From assembly GCA_947628715.1 (NCBI GenBank), contig CANRAW010000001.1, forward strand, positions 62,001-126,000: 64,000 nt of DNA. Direction: 5' to 3'. Below the pieces are notes generated by a model, which saw only the letters and a list, made by a program, of their open reading frames with translations, was not told the DNA's origin and did no database searches. The DNA is from an uncultured Clostridia bacterium (GTDB lineage Bacteria > Bacillota > Clostridia > TANB77 > CAG-508). Shown in pieces: positions 30,397-39,800 of the stretch (position 1 is the first letter of the stretch; the number at the start of each line of letters is the position of its first letter). A program made the translations under genes and the position numbers.

Positions 30397-30906
30397 ATGA
30401 ATGTTTTTATAACATCAGATTTAAAGTTAAACGATGTCTCAACTGCTACAAAACTTGGTTTAACAGCAGGAGAGTATAACCAAATGATAATTAAGAAATG
30501 GAATGAGATTGTAGGTAAAGAGGATAATGTTTTAATATTGGGAGATTGTGGTAGTCGTAATATAACAATAATAAAATCAATACTATCAAAACTCAATGGG
30601 AAAAAGTATTTAATCGATATGGAATCTAACAACAAATATTCAAGAAAAACTTGGAAATGGGCAGGTTTCGATTATATCTGGAGAATTGCTCCTTACTATA
30701 AAATTGATATTGAGGGAGAAGAGTTTACACTATGGATTAGTAATAGTAAAGAGGAATTAGGAGATAAGGAATTTTGTTGTGTTGGAGAAAAGGTTAGTAA
30801 GGAAATTTTTAACGATAAGAAACTTAATGTTTCTTTAGAAAATTGGGATTATACACCACTATCACTTAATATAATAGTTGATATAATTAAAAATTATAAA
30901 GATTAA
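30397..30906 (+). CDS. Degenerate calcineurin-like phosphoesterase
   Basis: 169 aa, ATG 30397 behind AAAGAGGTGAAAGTTAA, no TAG. The framework of phage metallophosphatases is clear: NVFITSDLKLND where the family has TSDLHFGH, EYNQMIIKKWNEIV, VLILGDCGS where it has LGDF, ILSKLNGKKYLI, and a C-terminal LENWDYTPLSL. The metal-binding His of the first motif is Lys, its partner His is Asp, and the GNHD motif is replaced by DMESN. It is therefore probably catalytically dead or has altered chemistry. It is in an operon with thyX. Confidence 0.65.
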   Translation: MNVFITSDLKLNDVSTATKLGLTAGEYNQMIIKKWNEIVGKEDNVLILGDCGSRNITIIKSILSKLNGKKYLIDMESNNKYSRKTWKWAGFDYIWRIAPYYKIDIEGEEFTLWISNSKEELGDKEFCCVGEKVSKEIFNDKKLNVSLENWDYTPLSLNIIVDIIKNYKD

Positions 30907-30922
30907 AAAGGAGGTAATTGTA

Positions 30923-31621
30923 ATGTTAGCAAAAAATTGGTATTAGAAAGGTAGAGTTACAATACTAAGTAACACTGAGGACCAACCCATTTCTTTAATG
31001 GGAGAACTTGCCGCCGTTTGTTATAATTCGAGTAATAGTAGTAATGAAGCGAATTATAAGAGAGGATTAGATTGTTTGAAGAGCGGACATATGCGAGTTG
31101 CAGAATTTCCTAAGATTTACTTTGTCTTAGACGGATGGTCGGCAAAGGTCGTCCGAGAACTCTATACGCACATAATTAGTGTAACCCGTCTCCAAGATTC
31201 AACTCGCTATATCGACTTTACAAACTTCGATTACGTTGTGCCGCCGGCAATTAAAAACAACGAAGAAGCGAACCAAATCTATTGCAACGAAATTAACAAT
31301 ATACGAGCCGCAATGAAGAGGTTGAGCGATTTGGGGATTGCTAAAGAAGATTTAAGTGGACTCTTGCCGCTTAACTATAAAACTAAAGTAGTGTTCTGTA
31401 TGGGGCTTAGAGAGTTCATCAATATTTGTGAGGTAAGGTTGTGTAGTCGAGCCTATCATGAAATGAGGGAGTTAGTAGGCGAAATAGTAGATGCTTTATG
31501 TGTCTATTCAGACGAGTATAAGACTTTGAAAGAGCTTGGTTATTTTAATCCTAAGTGTGTTAGATTGGGGTATTGTAACGAAACTAAAGGATGTGGAAGA
31601 TACAAGAAAAAGGAAGAGTAA
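30923..31621 (+). CDS. thyX: Flavin-dependent thymidylate synthase
   Basis: 232 aa, ATG 30923 behind AAAAAGGAGGTAATTGTA, with a single TAG at codon 8. It makes dTMP from dUMP using FAD and methylenetetrahydrofolate. ThyX features: FPKIYFVLDGWSAKVVRELYTHI, VTRLQDSTRYIDF (the dUMP/FAD signature in the Firmicutes-type variant TRLQxSTRY), LLPLNYKTKVVFCMGLREF and EVRLCSRAYHEMREL. The C-terminus has a Cys-rich tail (PKCVRLGYCNETKGC). An internal ATG at 30998 would lose the first strand. The early TAG is the only one in the gene. Confidence 0.85.
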
Positions 31622-31648
31622 GAGCTTTATTATAAAGCTCTTTTTCTT
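31621..31648 (+). terminator. Terminator after thyX
   Basis: AGAGCTTT (31621-31628), five-base loop, AAAGCTCT (31634-31641), then TTTTCTTT. Confidence 0.75.
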
Positions 31649-31650
31649 TA

Positions 31651-31765
31651 GGCGGGCGGTGAACAAAGTAGAGGTTAAAGTTAATTTGCTAAAGAACAAA
31701 ATTAGTTTTCTAAAGAACAAAATTGGTTTGCTAAAGAATTAAGTTAGTTTGTTAAAGAGAAAAAA
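31651..31765 (+). repeat. Non-coding repeat cassette related to the linker of the gene at 1569
   Basis: GGCGGGCGGTGAACAAAGTA and four further bases (31651-31674) match the complement of 2090-2113 with one difference. About four 21-nt units (TTTGCTAAAGAACAAAATTAG and variants) follow, resembling the 21-nt units at 1945-2049. A 27-codon GTG frame crosses it but has no ribosome site. Confidence 0.65.
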
Positions 31766-31800
31766 GTGAGCTGCGTAGCAGCGAACAGCTTTCTTTTTGA

Positions 31801-31830
31801 TTACTTTTTCTTGGCTTTAAGAAAAAGTAA
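31801..31830. terminator. Perfect 12-bp hairpin, likely bidirectional terminator or origin-flanking structure
   Basis: TTACTTTTTCTT (31801-31812), loop GGCTTT, AAGAAAAAGTAA (31819-31830). A smaller GCTGC-GTA-GCAGC hairpin lies just upstream near 31770. Confidence 0.6.
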
Positions 31831-31842
31831 TACTAATATAAC

Positions 31843-31945
31843 GTCATAAATTCTTAATACCTTACTCATTTAATCGTAATATCTTAATCATAAAAACTGA
31901 ATATCTTAGTCATAAATTCTTAATGTATAGTCATAAATTCTGAAC
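31843..31945 (+). other. Iteron array: candidate replication origin
   Basis: GTCATAAATTCTTAAT at 31843 and 31909, GTCATAAATTCTGAA at 31930, and weaker copies near 31864 and 31887 (ATCATAAAAACTGAAT). Spacings are about 21-22 bp, two turns of DNA, in very A/T-rich sequence directly upstream of a two-winged-helix initiator gene. This arrangement is that of iteron-controlled theta origins. The stretch 31946-32028 is A/T-rich and otherwise featureless. Confidence 0.6.
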
Positions 31946-32028
31946 TTAATTCTTTAAAATACTTTTTTAAAGAATTTACTTATATTATGAAAGCCAATAG
32001 GCAAATAAAATACTGAGAGGTGACAGTA

Positions 32029-32850
32029 ATGTAGTCAAATAAAAATGTAAAAGGTTTGGCAGTCTTTAGTCAAGAAGAGCAGATAAGGGAAAGAAGCTTA
32101 AAATTATATACTTATTTAGTTTGTCATTCTTATCTTAGAAATGCTCCAAATCAATTTGGTGATAATGTAAGAATATTTAGACAAAGAGACATTAACTTAC
32201 AAGAAATAAAGAGAATTTTAGGCTTTGACCCCGATACAACAAAAAAATATTGGAATGGATTAGAACAAGAGGGATTGATAAGATATTGTCCTCATGATTT
32301 TAAAGAAATTAAATTTGATAAAAACAATATTCCCATTCCTTTTAAAGAAAGATGGAAAATAAGAACCAAACATAAAGATACTTATTATGAAATACCTATA
32401 ACAGATGGACAAATGTTTAGAAAAATTCCTAAAGATACTTTAGTAGAATTGAATGAAATTTATAAAGTTAATGAATTAACAATGAAAATCTATATTACTT
32501 TAGTAAATTATCAAGAAATATCAATTTATAATAATCAATCCGCAAGAAAGTTTACATATCAAGATTTAAGAGATTTATTGGGTTACGAGCCACATACATT
32601 AACAAATAAAAAAATGGAAGTTTCCTTACATTTACTTGAAAGTTTAAAATTGATTGAGATTGACAAAGGTAATTTTACTAATAAATATGGTGTTGTAATT
32701 CCTTGTTTTAGTTTACGTCAAGCTAATTTTTATATTTCTTATGAAATTAAAGATTTTGAAACAGGAGATATAGAAATTATTTCAGAAGAAGCAAAAGAAA
32801 AAATAAGAGAAGTAAATAGACAAAGTTATCCTGAAGCTTTTAAAAACTGA
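32029..32850 (+). CDS. Two-winged-helix replication initiator (Rep-like), TAG at codon 2
   Basis: 273 aa. ATG 32029 follows GAGAGGTGACAGTA; the second codon is TAG and there is no other TAG. The frame then runs as two similar halves, each with an HTH-like element (FRQRDINLQEIKRILGFDPDTTKKYWNGLEQEGLIRY; KFTYQDLRDLLGYEPHTLTNKKMEVSLHLLESLKLIEI), as in RepA/Rep_3-type plasmid initiators. Iterons lie immediately upstream and a terminator immediately downstream, so this is a monocistronic origin-initiator unit. TTG 32056 would bypass the TAG but has no ribosome site. Family assignment is by architecture. Confidence 0.65.
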
Positions 32851-32875
32851 CAAAATTAAATTATTTTATACCAAT

Positions 32876-32912
32876 AAAAAGAAGTATAGCTAACCCCTAT
32901 ACTTCTTTTTCA
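32876..32912 (+). terminator. Rho-independent terminator after the initiator gene
   Basis: AAAAAGAAGTATAG (32876-32889) and CTATACTTCTTTTT (32897-32910) form a perfect 14-bp stem ending in a T-run; works on both strands. Confidence 0.85.
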
Positions 32913-32926
32913 TTCTATTATAAAAT

Positions 32927-32955
32927 TTGACTTTCCCAATAAATTCTTCTATAAT
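32927..32955 (+). promoter_or_regulatory. Promoter of the replisome operon (TTGACT-17-TATAAT)
   Basis: TTGACT 32927-32932, TATAAT 32950-32955, 17-bp spacer, 31 bp before the next ATG. Confidence 0.85.
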
Positions 32956-32986
32956 AATTATATAAATCTAAAAGAAGGTGATATAA

Positions 32987-33715
32987 ATGGGTAAGCGTAT
33001 TAGTGAAGAAACAAAAAATCAAATCCCAATCCTCTATTCTCAACTCCACAGTCAAGCAAAAGTTGCAGAAAAGCTTCAAATTTCAGTTTCAACAGTTCGT
33101 AAATACCTAAATCTCTATGAAGCAACTCCAACAAAAGAACAACCCAAATCTCCAGAAAAAGTTCAATCTCCTGAAATTAACCAAGACTTAATTAACCAAA
33201 TCAACACTCTCTATTCCCAATGTCGTAATATGTCACAAGTTGGTCGAGAACTCAACATCTCAACATCAATCGTCAAAAAACATTTAACCGAAGAAAATCT
33301 TAACTATAAGAAAAAAGAATTAGAAGATAGAGACGCTCTTTGGTACTATATCTATCGTCTTTTTGGTCAATATTCCGAAGATAAGCCTGTAAGTGATTGG
33401 AATATCGTTCAAATGCAGAAATTTAAACGTCAAGGTATTCCATATAGAGGTCAGCTCTTAACACTTAAGTATTTTTATGAAGTTGAAAAGCACGATATAG
33501 AGAGGTCTAATGGGAGCATCGGGATTATACCATGGGCGATTAAGAGAGCGGAGAGCTACTATCGTGAATTGGCAAAACGAACTGACGAAATGGAAAAAGC
33601 AATTGAACGTCAGCTTGAACAAGATAGAATTGAAATTAAATATAATCCAAGCAACTACATTGGTAAAAAGAGAAAGAAAAGACTTATCGATATAAACGAA
33701 TTAGAGGAGGAATGA
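32987..33715 (+). CDS. Double-HTH protein, candidate helicase loader
   Basis: 242 aa, ATG 32987 after AGAAGGTGATATAA, no TAG. Two homeodomain-like HTH segments lie at residues about 5-40 (SQLHSQAKVAEKLQISVSTV) and about 68-105 (SQCRNMSQVGRELNISTSIV). A helical domain follows with VSDWNIVQMQKFKRQGIPYRGQ and a basic C-terminus (GKKRKKR). It is three bases upstream of the DnaB gene, where phage replisome organisers or helicase loaders usually sit. DNA binding is well supported by the HTH pair; the loader role is positional inference. Confidence 0.6.
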   Translation: MGKRISEETKNQIPILYSQLHSQAKVAEKLQISVSTVRKYLNLYEATPTKEQPKSPEKVQSPEINQDLINQINTLYSQCRNMSQVGRELNISTSIVKKHLTEENLNYKKKELEDRDALWYYIYRLFGQYSEDKPVSDWNIVQMQKFKRQGIPYRGQLLTLKYFYEVEKHDIERSNGSIGIIPWAIKRAESYYRELAKRTDEMEKAIERQLEQDRIEIKYNPSNYIGKKRKKRLIDINELEEE

Positions 33716-33718
33716 TAA

Positions 33719-35693
33719 TTGATTCAGCTTGATAGAAGAACAGTTGTCCAAGTCTTTGGTGGACTAATGCAGTGTCCTGATTTTTTAAGTGATACTGATA
33801 AATATAGCTTAGACCCAACAGACTTTACACAGCAAATTGATAAATATGTTTTTACAGCAATTTATAATCTCTATATGGGTGGAGCAGAAAAAATCCATGT
33901 ATCTGATATAGATGGTTATTTCCAAGACAATGTGCCGGCACAAAAGCTTCTTAATGAGAATAATAACCTCCAATTTCTTAAAGATTGCGAGACTTATGCT
34001 GATGCGAGTAATTTTAATTATTATTATAATAGACTAAAGAAAATAAATTTAGTAAGAGACTTACAAAGGTCAGGTTATGATACTAATAATATCTATTGTG
34101 AAAATCCTTTAAACGATAGGTATAATGAAATAAATAAAAAATTTGAGGAAATAACAACGCAAGATATTGTTAAGCAAATTAAGATAGATTTAGCTAATCT
34201 TGAAAATAAGTATGTTTATAATACAGTTGTTGAAGAGAGTAAAGCCTATACTGGAATTAAAGATTTAATTAAAGAGTTAAAAGTAAAGCCCGAAGTTGGT
34301 GTAAGATTGCAGGGGGAAATCTTTAATACAATTTGCCGAGGGGGAAGAAAAGGCAAGCTTTATTTAAGGTCGGCATCCAGTGGGGTGGGGAAAACTCGCT
34401 CAATGGTGGGAGATGCTTGTAACATCGCTTACCCAATTCGCTTTGAGCCGAAATATGGTAAGTGGATTGCGACAGGAACGCCGCAAAAGGTACTATATGT
34501 AATGACGGAACAAGACCCAGCAGAGATTCAGACTATGATACTTGCCTACTTAACAGGTTATAATGAAGATATGTTCTTGTATGGAACTTATGGCGATGAA
34601 CATATGGATAGAATTATGAAAGCTGTAGATATAATGGAGAAGTATCAAGATAATATGTTGTTTGCAAGAATCCCCGACCCATCGGCAAATGTAGTTAAAA
34701 ATCTCTTTAGACGATATAATTTTCAAAAAGGAGTTGAAGTGTTTTTCTATGATTATATCTTCTCTTCGCCCGCAATGATGGGAGAGTATCGTGACCTTAA
34801 AGTTCGTGAGGACATTCAACTTAGATTGCTTGCGACCGCAATTAAAAACGTTGCGGTCGAGCTTGACGCTTTTATAATGACGGCGACACAGTTAAGCAAT
34901 GAAGATGATAGCACGAGAAAGAATGGGTTTAGAGATGTTAAAAATATAAGAGGATTGAGCTTTGGTCTAATATATCTTTACTCAGTAATGAGGGTTAATT
35001 GTAAAATTAGCTAACGAGGAAGCCTAAGTCTTAATTGATATGGTAATCTCGTGGGAATTATTTGAATAAAATAAAGCCTGTATCGACTATCCCTGTGTTG
35101 AGAGACTGGGAGTAGGGGCATTATAAATGCTTTAACTAAGGAAACGAAGTTAATGAGAACCGAAAGAGATATAGTTTCTTTTAAGAAATTTAAAAATAGT
35201 CAGTTCCTATAGAAATATAGGATTCAATGCGAAGGCAATAGTTGATGTTGCTGATATAGCTTGTATAAAGCGGCGGCCAACAAGTGAAGAGTTGAATGTA
35301 GTTGCCAACTTCCAGAAACGCTACAACCTTATGCCAAACTCTATTATAGATATATTTAAAAATAGACGTGGTAGATGGACTATGATGAGTATTTGGCAAT
35401 ACTGTGACTTAGGAACATTAAGAACCTACGATTTGTTTGCAACAACCTCTGATTTAAAACCAATAGAAGATTTCCAAATTGTAGATTTTACAGAAGAGAA
35501 AACCCAAGAACTTGAAAATTTAGAAAAATTATATAATAATAGTATTAAAGAAAACGAAATAAATGAAACGAAAATAGAAGAAAATAATGATTTTAAATCA
35601 ATGGTAAGTACAATTAACGAAGCCTTTAACTCAGAAGAAAGGTCAAAAGAAAAATTAAAAGAAAAAAGTTTTCGAGATTTAATTTAGAATTAA
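33719..35693 (+). CDS. dnaB: DnaB-like replicative helicase, split by a group I intron
   Basis: Exons 33719-34955 and 35230-35693 give 566 aa. Start TTG 33719 follows GAGGAGGAATGATAA. Walker A is ASSGVGKTRS (residues about 225-234); other RecA-core elements are VLYVMTEQDP, VFFYDYIFSS and AFIMTATQLS. The exon junction restores IRG-S-KAIVDVAD, a conserved DnaB motif, with exon 1 ending in T and the intron in G. The gene ends TAG AAT TAA, so standard decoding stops two residues earlier than code 15. It is followed by primase. Confidence 0.85.
34956..35229 (+). mobile_element. ORF-less group I intron in dnaB
   Basis: 274 nt. It begins after AGAGGAT and ends ...TTCAATG, obeying the U/G splice rule, and joins TCG (Ser). 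It holds a P7-like pair CGACTAT / AATAGTC. About 57 nt (TTAGCTAACGAGGAAGCC... to ...CTCGTGGGAATT) are identical with the intron at 39243-39490. Confidence 0.8.
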
Positions 35694-35711
35694 AGATTGG
35701 GGATAGTAATA

Positions 35712-36782
35712 ATGAAGAAAATGGATTTAAAAAAATTAGCAGATAGTTTAACCGAAGAAGATATAATTAGATTAGTAACCGAATTAGGTTCAGACGAATA
35801 TAAAATGACTAATGACGCAATTATTTTTAAAACCATTTGTCATAATATAGACCCTACAAATGCAAAATTAAAACTTTATTATTATAAGAAAAATAAAAAA
35901 TTCCATTGCTATACAGATTGTGGTGATAATTTTAATATTTTTGAACTATTTAAACGTAGGTATCAACTATTGGGAATTAAATATAATTTTTATAACGATA
36001 TTGTTTTAAAAATTTCTAAAGGTATTAGAATTGATGATTTTAATAATTTTTCAAACGGAGAGGAATATAGTTCAGTATATGAGAAATATAAGCAAAATGA
36101 AATTAAAGTTGAAATTCCTACAATACCTAAATCATTATTAAATGCTTTTATCTTTTATCCTACAACAGAATGGTTAAGTGAGGGGATTACAAAAGAAACA
36201 ATGGAGCAGTTTGATATACGATATTCAATTAGTGGCAATAAGATTATAATACCTCACTATAATTATGATGGTGATTTAATAGGAATTAGATGTAGGTTTC
36301 TTAATGATGAGGATATAGAAAATGGTAAATATATGCCTGTTCAGATTGAGGGAGTGACTTACTCCCATCCGTTAGGTTATAATCTCTATGGACTAAATTT
36401 AGTTAAAGATAATATTAAAAAATATAAAATGGCAATTATTGTAGAGGGAGAAAAGTCAGTTTTACTATATAATTCTTATTTTGGTTTTAGTAATAATATT
36501 TGTGTAGCAGTTTGCGGCAGTAGCTTACATAGGTATCAAGTTAATCTTCTATTAAAAGCAGGAGCAGAGAGAATTGTAATTGCTTTTGATAAAGAGGGAG
36601 ATAGTTGGAAAGAGAAAAGCAAATATTATAATAAATTAAATGAAATTTGCCAACGCTACAATAATATATGTCAAATGGGTTTTATTTATGATACTAAGAA
36701 TTTGCTTAGTTTAAAAGATAGCCCTCTTGATAGAGGGAAAGATACTTTTTTAGAACTTTATAAAAATACAATATGGATATAA
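35712..36782 (+). CDS. dnaG: DNA primase (DnaG-like)
   Basis: 356 aa from ATG 35712 (a TTG 15 bases earlier is in frame). It makes RNA primers for lagging-strand synthesis. The N-terminal zinc-ribbon is visible as ICHN...FHCYTDCGDNFN, residues about 45-80, followed by the Toprim core with IIVEGEKSVLLY (residues about 245-256) and a metal site DKEGD (residues about 295-299). It lies in the order helicase-primase-RecJ and has no TAG. It is short compared with bacterial DnaG and lacks the helicase-binding C-terminal domain. Confidence 0.8.
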   Translation: MKKMDLKKLADSLTEEDIIRLVTELGSDEYKMTNDAIIFKTICHNIDPTNAKLKLYYYKKNKKFHCYTDCGDNFNIFELFKRRYQLLGIKYNFYNDIVLKISKGIRIDDFNNFSNGEEYSSVYEKYKQNEIKVEIPTIPKSLLNAFIFYPTTEWLSEGITKETMEQFDIRYSISGNKIIIPHYNYDGDLIGIRCRFLNDEDIENGKYMPVQIEGVTYSHPLGYNLYGLNLVKDNIKKYKMAIIVEGEKSVLLYNSYFGFSNNICVAVCGSSLHRYQVNLLLKAGAERIVIAFDKEGDSWKEKSKYYNKLNEICQRYNNICQMGFIYDTKNLLSLKDSPLDRGKDTFLELYKNTIWI

Positions 36783-36803
36783 AAAAGGAGAGATAAAATT
36801 AAA

Positions 36804-39800
36804 ATGAAGTATGAGAGAAAAACGAGTAAGAATATTAAAGATAATTTTCTTTTGGAATTATTAAAGGATAGAGAAATTTTAGTAGAGGAAAAAGATTATA
36901 ATAAATTTTTCTATCCAACAAAAGATAATGAGATTGATAGTTCTTTACTTGATAATATTGATAAGGCTTGTGAAATGTTACACGAGCATTTGACGAGAGG
37001 TAACAAGATATATTTAGTAGTGGATTAACCATAGGTCAAGGTTCACTTTAAATGGTTTAAACTGCGGGAACACCCTTAGAGCCGACAAAGCTACAACGTG
37101 ATTGGAAACGATGAGCGTGAATGCGGAACTACCATAAAAATTTGTCGGATTTGGGCAACCGAGGTGAAAGTCCTCAGACGCAGCGAAATCTCCTTAACGA
37201 GTAAAGTCGATGGAGAACGTTCAGAGACTATAATACCACTTAGAATGTATAGTCCAATCCCTTTTAAGAGATGAATTTTTTATATTTTTATTCTATCTAC
37301 ATCACTTATATTATGAGGTGATGCTGATGGCAGTTTCAATAAATAATTAGCCTGCTGAAATTTAGAATAAAATCATAGAAGACTACAAAAATGGAAAATC
37401 TATGAGACAAATTGAAAAAGATTATGATGTTTCCAGAGCTTCGGTTGCAAAATTTTTAGAGAAATTAAATATTAAAACATAGCATGGCAACCATTATAGG
37501 AAATATCACCATAACGAAAACTTTTTTGAAGTAATTGACAACGAAAAAAAAGCATATTGGTTAGGTTTTATGTATGCTGATGGTTGGATTCTTGACAATA
37601 CTAAAAGATATGGTCAGGACCATTTTGGAATAGGACTTGACTTAGAAGATGAACAACACTTAATAAAATTCTTACAAGATATTGAAGCAAATAATCCTTT
37701 GCACTATGATGTGTCTAAAGATAGACATATGGTAAAAGTTGAATTGACTTCTCAAAAAACTGTAGATGACTTAATAAATCAAGGTTGTTTTAAATAGAAA
37801 ACAGCAATTTTACAACCACCAAAGAATGTGCCTGAAAATTTATTACATCATTTTATAAGAGGATTCTTTGATGGAGACGGCTCGATTGTTGAGTCAAAAG
37901 GACAGTATTATCAAAAAACAGGACTTTATAAATATAGTATTAACTTTTCTTGTGTAGAATGTATAGGTGAATGGCTAAAAGAATATTTTGGGTTTGGCAG
38001 TGTTGTTCAAGATAAAAGAAAAAGTTTCAGTTATTCTTTTACAATTGGTGGAGATAATTGTGTTGAAAAATTCTATAATGTAGTTTATAAAGACGCAACT
38101 ATCTATTTAGACAGAAAATATAAAAGATTTTAGAATTTCTTAAAACAAAAATACGGTGAAAACCGGGGTACTTAATGCCTGATGTAGATGGTTACACATC
38201 AGCCTCCTTTTTCTATAACTACCTAAATGACATTCTCAAACAAGATTATAATTTTGAAATCGAGTACCATGTTCCAGAGGGTAAAGAGCATGGTTTAAGA
38301 ACACTAATGCCTATTTTAGAAAATAGAAAAATTGCAGATTTAATAGTATGTCCAGATAGTTCAAGCAACGATTACGAACAGCATAAAATTCTCCATGATA
38401 TGGGATATGATATACTTGTACTCGACCATCATATTGCAGAATATTATAGTAACGATGCTATTGTAGTAAACAATCAATTATCAGAAAACTACGAAAATAA
38501 ATCGTTAAGTGGTGTAGGAATTGTTTATAAATTCTTTGAGCATTTTGAAAAGAAACACTTAGGTAATTGCTGTTCGCCGCCCTCTCAAAACTATCTTGAT
38601 TTAGTAGCATTAGGTCAAATCAGCGATGTAATGATAATGAATACAATAGAGAATCGTTATATATGCGACTATGGACTTACTCATATAAATAATAAGTTTT
38701 TTAAAGAAATAATAGAAAAGCAATCCTATTCTTTAGGAGAAAGAGAACTAACCCAAACAGGTATTGCTTTCTATATAACTCCTCTTATCAATGCTTTAAT
38801 TAGAGTAGGTTCACCAATTGAAAAGGAACGTCTTTTTGAAGCTTTTATTAACCCTGATAAAGAAGTTCCATCAACTAAAAAAGGAGAAAAAGGACTAACA
38901 GAAACAATCGCAACACAAACTATTAGAAACTGTACAAATGCAAAAGCAAGACAGAAGAGAGAAACAGATAAAGCATTAGAGCTGTTGTCAATTCAAATTG
39001 AAGAAAATTGTCTTAATGATAATAAAATTCTAATTCTCAATGCTGACGACTTGGACGTTTCTAATACTTTAACAGGACTATGTGCTATGGGTGTTGCGGC
39101 AGCATATAAAAAGCCTGTAATGTTGGGAAGAGTTAATCGTGATGGGTATATGAAAGGTTCTATTCGAGGTTGCGGCGAATCAGAACTTAAAGATTTTCGT
39201 CAGTTTTTGCTTGATAGTGATTTGATGCAGTTTGTTGAGGGTCAAGAGTGGCCCACTATACTTTTGTCACTTAATCAGTGAGGTTAATTATAAAATTAGC
39301 TAACGAGGAAGCCTAAGTCTTAATTGATATGGTAATCTCGTGGGAATTGTAATAGTAATATTATCAAACCTGTAACGACTATCTCCGCTAAGGAGAGTAC
39401 AATTGTTATTGATACACAATTGGAAATGGGTATACTGCCATAAGGTGGTAAGAAATAGTCTAAGCCTTTTCAAAAGAAAGGGGAGTTTTGCACTCGAACG
39501 CAGCAGGCTTTGGCTTGCGAGCATCAAACATAAACAAGCTTATTAACTATGCTAATGAGAAATTAGTTAATATAAACTTTAACGAAGGCTGTTATGATGT
39601 TGATTTTATATTGAATGGTAATTGCTCTTATCTCGCCAATCTAATATCTGAGGTAGATGATGGTAGAAAACTATGGGGTCAAGGAAACCCTGAACCTATG
39701 ATTGCTATCGAAAATATTACGCTTGATAAAAGCAATATTCAGATAATAGGTAGTAATAAAGATACTCTTAAATTTACTTACAATAATATAACCTATATTA

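Noticed and set aside
31536-31742. Plus-strand frame overlapping the end of thyX and the 21-nt repeats, and a 27-codon GTG frame at 31659
   Set aside because: No ribosome site; most of the length overlaps thyX in another frame and the rest is repeat.
34956-35014. Extra C-terminal residues of the first dnaB frame
   Set aside because: They are the first 59 nt of the intron read as protein; the family motif continues only in exon 2.
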